Origin: an uncultured Acidobacteriia bacterium
Lineage (GTDB): Bacteria; Acidobacteriota; Terriglobia; Bryobacterales; Bryobacteraceae
DNA: 64,000 bases
Direction: 5' to 3'
Assembly (NCBI GenBank): GCA_903909435.1
Contig: CAIVVT010000288.1
Location: 146,629 to 210,628 of the forward strand
Every line of letters begins with the position of its first letter. The first letter of the stretch is position 1. The notes under the pieces were generated by a model that saw only the letters and a program-made list of their open reading frames with translations, made no database searches and was not told the DNA's origin. The translations under genes and the position numbers were made by a program. This document shows, in pieces, positions 7,327-14,559 of this stretch.

Positions 7327-8733
7327 ATGAATTTGCGAACCCATTGTGCGATTGCCGTTGCCTCATTGTGCTTCGTCGGAGCAGGAACGGTCATGGCGCA
7401 GACGTCGCTTGTGCCGCAGAATGCCCAATCCGTGATGTATTTCCCCCATTTGACCGAAGGCGGTCCCGACGCTAACAACTCCTGGCAGGCGACGTTCACG
7501 TTCGTCAACACGAACCAAGTCGCGGCCAACGTCAACATGTCGTTTTACAACGACGACGGCACGCCCATGATGCTGGACTTCGGGTCTGGCGCGGCAGCCG
7601 GCATTTCCGCAGTCGTGCCGGCCAGGGGCAGCCGGATATTTCGCAGCCAATTGACCCACAAGGGGCCCGCGCCTGTTTGGGGTTGGGCGGCGGGGCAGTC
7701 GGACGTGCCAGTGATGGGGCAACTCAGTTACCGCGGCATGACGAACGGCACAGTCTATGCCGAACTGGTAACGAACTCGACCACGGGCACCGCGCAGTGG
7801 ACCTCTCCGGCGAGCGCGGGTATGGGGATCGCGGTGGCGAACCCGAGCCCCACTGACGCGATGACCTACAAGGTCGATGTCGTGGATGCATCGGGTGCCG
7901 ACCTGGGTGCACAGTCGTTCCAGCTCGCTCCGCACGGTCATGATGCCTTCAACCTGATCGCGCGTTTCAAGAGCCTTCCGACCGATTTCTCAGGTTCCGT
8001 ATCGATTACGGGACAGACGTCAAGCGCGTCAGTCTACAAGCCGGTGGTCTGGACCGTCGGTTCGGATTCGGGTGCCTTCGCCACTCTGCCAGACGGCCGA
8101 TCGCTTATGCCTGCAGACCAGACTGCGAGGGCAATGCGGGTTTGGGGCCGAATTATGGCCATGACAAAGCAATTGGGTTATCAAGTGAATCCCAGCTTCA
8201 CCCTCATGCCGGGAAGCGCGGCAAACGGGACCGCCAACGCGACGGGTGGTTTGGACGCCAGCGGCAACCAGACTGTGACCATGTACATGTCGCTGGTCGA
8301 GATGGTCGGCGACTCGGATGGAGAACTCGCCTTCCTGCTGGCGCATGAAATGGCGCACGTGATCCAATGCCGTACGAACGGCTGCAAGATCCCGGTCGAT
8401 TCGCAAATGATGAACGACCCCGAATCCGACGCCGATGAAATCGCCATGATGCTGTGTACCTCAGCGGGCTACGATTCCTACTCCGGAGCGGGCGCGTATG
8501 CCAGACTGCAATTGGGAAACGGCCAGGCTGCAATGGGCATGATGGGAGGAGGAACGACGGTGTGGGAGGACATGATGTCCACTAATCCCCAAGGGCTGTT
8601 TGCGGCGCGCATCAACATGATGTATCAGGTGCAGCAGCGCATGTGCAGCAACCCGATGTTCTCGACGACCAATTGCCAAGCCTACAAGAACATCATGCAC
8701 CCCAGTACCGGTGGCATGAACATGCATATGTAG
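7327..8733 (+). CDS. Exported M48-type zinc metalloprotease with N-terminal beta domain
   Basis: 468 residues with a signal peptide (about residues 1-25, ending TVMAQT). Residues 30-230 form a beta-rich domain (FPHLTEGGPDANNSWQATF, FVNTNQVAANVNMSFYNDDG) of a kind common in exported acidobacterial proteins. The C-terminal part carries the zinc signature HEMAH (340-344) in LAFLLAHEMAHVIQ, and the third ligand region ESDADEIAMMLCTSAGYD (E366), as in M48 peptidases (BepA/LoiP-like). The Met/Gly-rich tail resembles the flexible end of such enzymes. AGGAG stands 9 bases before the ATG. Likely periplasmic or secreted; substrate unknown. Confidence 0.82.
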   Translation: MNLRTHCAIAVASLCFVGAGTVMAQTSLVPQNAQSVMYFPHLTEGGPDANNSWQATFTFVNTNQVAANVNMSFYNDDGTPMMLDFGSGAAAGISAVVPARGSRIFRSQLTHKGPAPVWGWAAGQSDVPVMGQLSYRGMTNGTVYAELVTNSTTGTAQWTSPASAGMGIAVANPSPTDAMTYKVDVVDASGADLGAQSFQLAPHGHDAFNLIARFKSLPTDFSGSVSITGQTSSASVYKPVVWTVGSDSGAFATLPDGRSLMPADQTARAMRVWGRIMAMTKQLGYQVNPSFTLMPGSAANGTANATGGLDASGNQTVTMYMSLVEMVGDSDGELAFLLAHEMAHVIQCRTNGCKIPVDSQMMNDPESDADEIAMMLCTSAGYDSYSGAGAYARLQLGNGQAAMGMMGGGTTVWEDMMSTNPQGLFAARINMMYQVQQRMCSNPMFSTTNCQAYKNIMHPSTGGMNMHM

Positions 8734-8969
8734 ACTGACCGTAGTGGTCGCGGTAAGCGAATCCGTTTCGATCGCAGCGTTCCCATAGTGCGTTGGACAT
8801 CCTCGCCATATGCGCGGAACATCCAGGCAGCAGGGAAGGTGGGCAACTGCGGTTCGCCCGCGGAGCCGTGCGTCACTAAGTCTGCGAGTCAAGCACCTTC
8901 ATCGGACGTGGTCGCCGCACGGCGGTGTCGCCTCTCCCACGCTCTTCCAGTGGCTAACATAAGGGATTG

Positions 8970-9767
8970 ATGGAATCAAAGACTGATCTTTCGATCTTGT
9001 GTCATAACCTCGAAGAGCAATCGGCATTCACCCCTGAAGGCTTGGTCACAGCGGTCAAAGTTTCCCGCAATCTGGCCCCTGCCTTTGTTCCGCCCCTCTG
9101 TGTCCTGGACTTCGACGGTGACCTGACCGACTGGCTCATCCGTCAGAAACTCGTCGAACCGTTTGCACCCTGGGCCTGTTTCCACACGAAGATGTACTTG
9201 CTGGAATCGGAGGGAGCGAGCTGTGGCATTGTCGCGCGCACCATTGGTGGGCCGTACTCGGTATTGATTGCCGAACAACTTCACGTCTTGGGTGCTGGCC
9301 TGATCCTGGGTCTCACATCGGCAGGCCGAGTCTCACCATTGCTGCCTCTTCCAAGCTACGTGATTCCAACCAGTGCCGTTCGCGACGAAGGCACTTCGTT
9401 TCATTACCTGCCCCCAGCCGATCGTGTCTTTGCGCCAACGCCGTTGAATGGCCTGCTGCAGGAGGAGATCAGCCCCCTGGGCCTCGCAATTGCTCAGGGG
9501 TGTGTCTGGACGACGGATGCTCCGTACCGGGAGACGAGGAGCCAATTGAATCGCCACTCAGCCGACGGCGTGCTGGCCGTGGACATGCAGACGGCTTCGC
9601 TCTTCGCCTTTGCCACCGCAAGGAATGCGCAGGTTGGAATGGTGGCCCATGTAACCAATGCCGTAGACCATCCTGATGAGCAATTCGACAAGGGCACCGA
9701 CGAAGACGGCTTTGCTTTGCTGAAGGCGATGTTGAGAGCTGGGCGGCGGTTCTTGGGATCGTCCTGA
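8970..9767 (+). CDS. Nucleoside phosphorylase family protein (uridine phosphorylase-like)
   Basis: About 265 residues. The PNP/UDP phosphorylase fold is indicated by GIVARTIGGPYSVLIAEQLHVLGAGLILGLTSAGRV (phosphate and ribose site region), the late VWTTDAPYRETRSQL and the purine/pyrimidine site strand VLAVDMQTASLFAFATARN. Members split nucleosides with phosphate to a free base and ribose-1-phosphate. The substrate is uncertain, and some members act on S-methyl or antibiotic-linked nucleosides. A TTG at 8967 precedes the ATG; I use ATG 8970. The ArsM-like selenoprotein follows 58 bases later on the same strand, and a link through S-adenosyl-derived nucleosides is only a speculation. Confidence 0.78.
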   Translation: MESKTDLSILCHNLEEQSAFTPEGLVTAVKVSRNLAPAFVPPLCVLDFDGDLTDWLIRQKLVEPFAPWACFHTKMYLLESEGASCGIVARTIGGPYSVLIAEQLHVLGAGLILGLTSAGRVSPLLPLPSYVIPTSAVRDEGTSFHYLPPADRVFAPTPLNGLLQEEISPLGLAIAQGCVWTTDAPYRETRSQLNRHSADGVLAVDMQTASLFAFATARNAQVGMVAHVTNAVDHPDEQFDKGTDEDGFALLKAMLRAGRRFLGSS

Positions 9768-9825
9768 TCGCCCGTTGGCGGGACATTCCCCGATCGCATC
9801 CTAAGAACAGTGCGAGGCTGATGTT

Positions 9826-10563
9826 ATGGAATCAGATCCCGCGGGACTGCGCGAGAGTGTGCGGGAGGCATACTCAAGAGCCGCCTCCAATCCCGGCGAG
9901 AAGCATCCGTTTCCCGTCGGAACGGAGTTTGCTCTCAGCTTGGGTTATCCACGTGAAATGCTTGACACGATCCCGCGTAAAGCAATCGAGGGGTTCGCCG
10001 GAGTCTCCAACGTGTCTGTTTTCGCCACGCTTCCGGCCGGAAGCCGCGTGGTCGATCTTGGATGCGGATCGGGACTGGACTCGCTTATTGCCGCTCAGCG
10101 GGTTGGTCCAACTGGGCGAATCGCCGGTATCGACTTCAGTGAAGCGATGCTCGACCGTGCGAGTTCTTCGGTACGAGAACTCGGATTGGCCAACGTGATA
10201 GTCGTCCGGTCAGCAGCAGAGAATCTCCCTCTCGCCGACGCCTCTGTCGACTGCGCCTTGGTGAACGGAATCTTCAACCTGAACCCGTTTCGTAGCCAGA
10301 TATTCTGCGAACTCGCGCGTATCCTAAAACCAGGCGGCACAGTATTTGGTGCGGAGCTCGTGTTACATTCACCGCTACAGGAGACTTCGCGAGCCGGAAG
10401 CGCGAATTGGTTCTCCTGAATTGCCGGCGCGAAGAAAGCGGTCGCTTTCTGCGATGAGTTCCGTCAGGTAGGCTTTCGGGACATACAGATTCTGCGGACC
10501 GCTCGCAATGCGCGAACGAAGAATCCGGCGGTTCTAGCGGCTGAGTTCGTCGCTGTCCGCTAA
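9826..10563 (+). CDS. ArsM-like SAM methyltransferase, predicted selenoprotein (Sec198 = in-frame TGA 10417-10419)
   Basis: 245 residues if TGA 10417-10419 is read through. Class I SAM methyltransferase: motif I VVDLGCGSGLDSLIAA (about 75-90), motif II IAGIDFSEAMLDRA, AAENLPLADASVD, and ILKPGG. It resembles arsenite methyltransferase-type proteins (FPVGTEFALSLGYPREMLD at the front). In that family the arsenic-binding cysteine lies in W-x-x-C-I/V-x-G-A; here the same place reads NWFS-TGA-IAGA. After the TGA the frame stays open for 47 more codons with family-like sequence (FCDEFRQVGFRDIQILRTA) to TAA 10561-10563. A 7-bp hairpin with a GGTC loop lies at 10433-10450. Selenocysteine is the best reading; a nonsense mutation of TGC or TGT to TGA is the alternative. 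GAGG lies before the ATG. Confidence 0.8.
10433..10450 (+). promoter_or_regulatory. Candidate bacterial SECIS hairpin of the ArsM-like gene
   Basis: Perfect 7-bp stem AGAAAGC (10433-10439) with GCTTTCT (10444-10450), loop GGTC (10440-10443); two more pairs form beyond one mismatch. Counting from the U of UGA, the loop G-U falls at 25-26. The E. coli fdhF SECIS has the same GGUC apex, with its key G and U at 23-24. The hairpin is inside the coding frame, as bacterial SECIS elements are. Confidence 0.72.
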
Positions 10564-11022
10564 GAGGTTGCGGAGCTGCGACCGTGAGTACCTGCATTGT
10601 TGAATTCTGTCATCCTCTGGCAGACAATTTACCGGACTCGCGTTCTGCGCTAATGTTTACGGGCATCCGGCTGCAGTCGGAAATACGCTCGAACGTTTCG
10701 CGGTTGGTGCCTGTCTGGTTCCGGCTCCGCCGGGTTAGATAGAGGAGTGCCTCTTTCAGAGGTCTGCTGATCGCCTGGTGGTTTGATAGCGCTCACCCAG
10801 CACAAAACATCGGAAGCATTACCGGCTTAACGCTCCTTGCTCAGGGACCTTGAGAACCCGGAGGACGAAAGAACTTAGCCCAGAGGGGGGAGAACTGGGT
10901 AGCCGTCTGAATTCAAGGAGCGCCCCGGAAGCGGCGCGGCAGAACGCAAGTACGCGTCTTCCACCCCGCTCTCGGGGTTCTTCCGTGGCTCACTCGCACA
11001 ATAGCTTGCGACCTGACACCCG
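10564..11022. other. Intergenic region without a supported gene
   Basis: About 460 bases between the methyltransferase and convergent RidA gene. No frame has protein character. It contains two small hairpins (CCTCT-TTC-AGAGG near 10757 and ACCCCG-CTCT-CGGGGT at 10963-10978). I looked for a tRNA-Sec (selC) here and did not find a convincing cloverleaf. Confidence 0.45.
10963..10978 (-). terminator. Possible weak terminator after RidA gene
   Basis: Hairpin with 6-bp arms ACCCCG/CGGGGT and a 4-base loop, 45 bases beyond the RidA stop on the minus strand. There is no U tract, so a Rho-independent role is doubtful. Confidence 0.25.
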
Positions 11023-11511
11023 CTAGGGCCTTTTGAACATTGCGATCGCTTCCATCTCCACCAGAAGGTCCGGCCGGCAAAGCTTTGCTTCAATGCCCGT
11101 CGAGGCCGGCAGCGGATCCAGGCCCTGCTCGGCGAAGAACTTCGTGCGCTCTTCGTTGAACTCCGCGTAATCGCGGTCTATGTCGCGCAGGTAGCAACTG
11201 GTCCGAACGATGTCGTGCCAGGTCGCGCCTTCGCTTTCGAGCAGGCCAGTGATGTTCTGATACGTTCGACGGCATTGGGCGCGGAAGTCGCCCACGTGTA
11301 CCGTGTTTCCGGCTTCGTCAATGCTCGCTGTGCCCGAGATCAGCAGGATCACGACATTGCCGATGTCGATCCGCATGCCGCGCGCAAACGAACTAGGTTT
11401 CTCGTAGCAAAACGCCTCGTTCAACACGTGCAGGTTGGTCATGGCCCGCTTCTCGATGGGCACATTCTGCTGTTTCAGAAGTTCCCCGGTGATGTCTTCA
11501 AGTTTCATCAT
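11023..11511 (-). CDS. RidA/YjgF family enamine-imine deaminase-like protein
   Basis: 162 residues. RidA fold: VVILLISGTASIDEAGNTVHVGDFRAQCRRTYQNITGLLESEGATWHDIVRTSCYLRDI, then LPASTGIEAKLCRPDLLVEMEAIA. The signatures SGTAS, the Arg in IVRTSCYL and the terminal VEMEAIA are those of the YjgF/chorismate-mutase-like group. RidA hydrolyses reactive enamine/imine intermediates from PLP enzymes. At 162 residues it is longer than the usual 125-130, with about 30 extra at the N-terminus. GGGAG lies 7 bases before the tandem ATGATG. Monocistronic here. Confidence 0.85.
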   Translation of the reverse strand: MMKLEDITGELLKQQNVPIEKRAMTNLHVLNEAFCYEKPSSFARGMRIDIGNVVILLISGTASIDEAGNTVHVGDFRAQCRRTYQNITGLLESEGATWHDIVRTSCYLRDIDRDYAEFNEERTKFFAEQGLDPLPASTGIEAKLCRPDLLVEMEAIAMFKRP

Positions 11512-11865
11512 GAACTGGCTCCCTAAAATAATTGCGTAAGGTCTCTACCTGTTTCAGGCCTGCGGGCCGAAAGCTTCCAGTCTGCCGCTGCGGATTGTTG
11601 CCATCGCGGCAGACCGTGAGTTGCGATTGAGAGCGCTCCAGCGTACCTCGCCGGCGCCCCCTTGCCAGGGCGTCATCTTCGCGAGCGCCCTGCAGATTCT
11701 AAATCGATTTAGTCCGGCCGTCAGCAGCATTCAAGTCCTTGCCCTTCGACAAGCCAAAGCTCCAGGACCGCCAGCCTCCCGACTGGTACCAGATGCCGCG
11801 TGAGCGGCAACGCAGCGAACATTCATATCCACTGCTCCCTTACGGTCGTGGCTCCGTTACGATAC
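11512..11865. other. Intergenic region without a supported gene
   Basis: About 350 bases between the RidA gene and the 3' end of the exported-protein operon. It would hold the RidA promoter and the operon terminator, but I see no clear -10/-35 pair or strong hairpin. Confidence 0.4.
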
Positions 11866-13350
11866 CTACTTTGGTGGCTCCGAAGCTGCCGATTCCAGTC
11901 CCCGCGCCACCCGGCTCCGCGGCGGAATATAACCGCTCGGGATCTGCCATTCCTCGCGGGAGTGGAAGCCCCACTTCCCATTCTCGAATTTCGCCAGAAA
12001 CACCTCCCCCAGGTCGTCGAGCGTCGAACTGAGCGGGATATCCCCGGTCACACCCGGCCAGGGCTTGGTCCGGTAGGCGATCAGATCGCGAATCTTCGCC
12101 TTATTAAGCCCGCCCACCTGCGTCGCCCAGATCAGCATGTTCATGCCGTCGTAGCCGTGCGCGGCGTAAGTCTCCGGCTCTTCGCCAAACTTCTTGCGGA
12201 AGCGCTCGCGGAACGCGTCGAGTTTGGGGTCCTTCCGGCTGGGGTCCCAGGGGTAGGCGCTGATCACGCCCTCGGCATTCTCGCCGGCCAGCTTCGTAAA
12301 CTCCTCGGACACCGTGCGGTCGTTGGTGAAATAGGGCTGCTTCATGCCCAACTTGCGCATCGTGTTGAGTACGACGGCGCTCTCCCGCGCGTCGCCCCAG
12401 TGCACCACCGCGTCGGGATTGGTCGCCTGGAGACGCTCCACCTGCATGCTGAGATCCTCGGCACCCACCTTGTAGGCCATCTCGATCAGTACAGGCCGGC
12501 CGAGTCGGCGCGCCGTATCGCGGACTTCGCGGATCCCGAACCGTCCAAAACGGTTGCTTGACCGGATCAGCGCGACCCGTTTGTAGCCCATTTTGCGAAA
12601 CAGGTAATCGGCCATCAGGTAGCCCATCTGCCGGTCGTCGCCGATGCAGCGCGCCGTCCACGGGATGTTGGTCTCGGTGAAGGTCGGGTCCGTGTCGCCC
12701 GAGTTCATCATCAACATCTCGGCCTTCAGCGCGACGCGGATAGCAATGTGGCTGTTCGCGCCGTCGATGGTCCCGAGGATCGCCCACACCGGATCCTTGT
12801 ACGCCATGTTGGTGATTTCGTTGCCAGAACTGCCCCACAAGCCGTTGTCGTTTACCACCTTCAACTCAAAAGGGATACCCCGCCGCAGGTAGCCGCCGCC
12901 CTCGTTCGTCTCGTCGATGGCCATCTGAGCGCCCTTCAGCATCATCCGGCCGAGCGATGCTTCGTGACCCATGCCACCCGTCGCCACCGAAGGCAGATTT
13001 TGAATCGGCCCGATGAAGCCGATCTTTACCGTCTTCAGTTCCGCACCCGGTTCGGGCAGGGCGCGTCCCGGACCGGCGTATTCGATTGGAATCAGAAAAT
13101 GCTCTTTATACGGCTTCACGCCGGAGTAGGGCTCGATGTCCGAAGCCGTTTTGGCGAAATTCTCTTCCCGCTTCAGCTTCAGATCCGGGACCGTGTAGGC
13201 GTCCACGGCGTTGATCCGCTTCAGCACTTCGGCCGTATCGGGGTCGATTAGCTTTTCGAGCTTCTTCATGCGCTCCGCGGCATCGTCGGCGCTCAATAGC
13301 AGCGCCGCCGCTGCAAACAATCCGACCAGCAAATGTGACAGGCGTCGCAT
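11866..13350 (-). CDS. Periplasmic branched-chain amino acid-type substrate-binding protein
   Basis: 494 residues with a signal peptide (MRRLSHLLVGLFAAAALLLSA). Residues about 115-440 form a Peripla_BP_6 (LivJ-type) module: VKIGFIGPIQNLPS, AQMAIDETNEGGGYL, FELKVVNDNGLWG, DPVWAILGTIDGANSHIAIRVALKAEMLMMNS, YKRVALIRSSNRFGRFG, AVVHWGDARESAVVLNTMRKLGM. No permease or ATPase gene is near. It ends an operon of exported redox proteins, so it may act as a receptor or scaffold rather than in ABC uptake (inference). It starts 3 bases after the stop of the propeller gene. Confidence 0.82.
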   Translation of the reverse strand: MRRLSHLLVGLFAAAALLLSADDAAERMKKLEKLIDPDTAEVLKRINAVDAYTVPDLKLKREENFAKTASDIEPYSGVKPYKEHFLIPIEYAGPGRALPEPGAELKTVKIGFIGPIQNLPSVATGGMGHEASLGRMMLKGAQMAIDETNEGGGYLRRGIPFELKVVNDNGLWGSSGNEITNMAYKDPVWAILGTIDGANSHIAIRVALKAEMLMMNSGDTDPTFTETNIPWTARCIGDDRQMGYLMADYLFRKMGYKRVALIRSSNRFGRFGIREVRDTARRLGRPVLIEMAYKVGAEDLSMQVERLQATNPDAVVHWGDARESAVVLNTMRKLGMKQPYFTNDRTVSEEFTKLAGENAEGVISAYPWDPSRKDPKLDAFRERFRKKFGEEPETYAAHGYDGMNMLIWATQVGGLNKAKIRDLIAYRTKPWPGVTGDIPLSSTLDDLGEVFLAKFENGKWGFHSREEWQIPSGYIPPRSRVARGLESAASEPPK

Positions 13351-13353
13351 GGA

Positions 13354-14559
13354 TTACTTCCCCCCCTTGGCGACCACTGTGGGCGCCGCCGCCAGGTTCC
13401 CGCTCACCGCACCGCGCTCGCGTAGTCGCGGGTAGTAATCGCCGCCCTTGCCCCAGGCTAGGCCTTTGGCGGTCCCGATCCACACGTCGTTTCCGTCCAG
13501 TTCGGTGTAAATGATGTAGTTGTGCGGGATGCCGGTTTCCGTCTCCACCTCTTCGAGCACCTCGCGATCTTTGTAAACCGTCGCCTTGCCGTGGTGTGTC
13601 TTAGGATCCATACGGTAGGTGATCCAGGTGTTCGAGTCGAAATCTGTCAGCACGCCCAGGCCCTTGTCGGTGGAAAACCAGGCTTCATCCGTGCTGCGCG
13701 CCTTCACTGAATTCATGAAATCGCTCGGCGTGCCTGAATCCATGTTGTAATAGCCGCGCCAGTGCCGGCCGTCATAACGCGAGGCGCCAAAGTAGGTGGA
13801 GACGAAGAAACCCTCGCCCGCTGGAGCGACCGCCGTCGTGATGACATGGACGAGGCCGTCGTCGCGATAGAGGTCAATCTCCATCTCGCCGTCGGGGTCC
13901 AGGTACTCTTTCCAGCTTCCGTCGGCGATCTTGTATTCCAGGACTCCGCTGCCCCAGACGGCGAGGTACACCGTCCCCTTGCCGTTGTAGCTGACGTTGT
14001 AATTCCAGATCTCTTCCATCGGCGCGTTCTTCTCGGTGAAGATCGTCCACTCGCCCGATACCTTGTTGAACCGACTCGACCCCGCCGTCGTCGCCGCCCA
14101 GATGTTGTCGTGCTCTACGGCGATGCCGTAGACCACGTCGTTCACCAGGCCGCTGTTCATCTGGTGGTAGTGGTCAAAGCGTCCGCCGCTAAACCGGGCG
14201 ATGCCGCCGCCAAACAGGGCCAGCCAGACATCGCCCGTGGTCTTGTCGATGTCGATGCCTGTGATGGCGGGCCAGGGGAGTCCGTCCTTAGTGGTCCAGG
14301 ACTTCATCTTCCCTGTCGTCTTGTTGTACATCGCCAGGCCGCCTTCGGTGCCGATCCAGACCCGGTCCCCGTCGGCCTTCACCGAGAAGATGTGATCGCT
14401 CGGCAGCCCATCGGCAACACTGAAGTTCTTCCACTTCGTATAGATGTACGGCAGTTTCTTGGTCGCCTGCGCCTGCGCCCAGCACGTCCCCAGCAGCATG
14501 GCGGCCAAGAGAGGCGCCAACGCCGCAAACTTGGTAAGGAATGTTCTTGTTCGCATCAT
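13354..14559 (-). CDS. Exported two-component-propeller (Reg_prop) beta-propeller protein
   Basis: 401 residues with a signal peptide (MMRTRTFLTKFAALAPLLAAMLLGTCWAQA). Repeated ligand-loop motifs typical of Reg_prop blades are present: FSVADGLPSDHIFSVKADGDRVWIGTEGGLAMYN, DGLPWPAITGIDIDKTTGDVWLALFGGGIARF, IAVEHDNIWAATTAGSSRFN, DEAWFSTDKGLGVL, ELDGNDVWIGTAKGLAWG. In hybrid sensors such propellers sense periplasmic ligands; here it is free-standing with no kinase part. The start overlaps the stop of the deca-haem gene (ATGA), so it is translationally coupled. Exact role unknown. Confidence 0.82.
   Translation of the reverse strand: MMRTRTFLTKFAALAPLLAAMLLGTCWAQAQATKKLPYIYTKWKNFSVADGLPSDHIFSVKADGDRVWIGTEGGLAMYNKTTGKMKSWTTKDGLPWPAITGIDIDKTTGDVWLALFGGGIARFSGGRFDHYHQMNSGLVNDVVYGIAVEHDNIWAATTAGSSRFNKVSGEWTIFTEKNAPMEEIWNYNVSYNGKGTVYLAVWGSGVLEYKIADGSWKEYLDPDGEMEIDLYRDDGLVHVITTAVAPAGEGFFVSTYFGASRYDGRHWRGYYNMDSGTPSDFMNSVKARSTDEAWFSTDKGLGVLTDFDSNTWITYRMDPKTHHGKATVYKDREVLEEVETETGIPHNYIIYTELDGNDVWIGTAKGLAWGKGGDYYPRLRERGAVSGNLAAAPTVVAKGGK

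Noticed and set aside
10564..11022. selC (tRNA-Sec) next to the selenoprotein gene
   Set aside because: No 8-bp acceptor stem, TTCGA-type T loop or long variable arm could be assembled.
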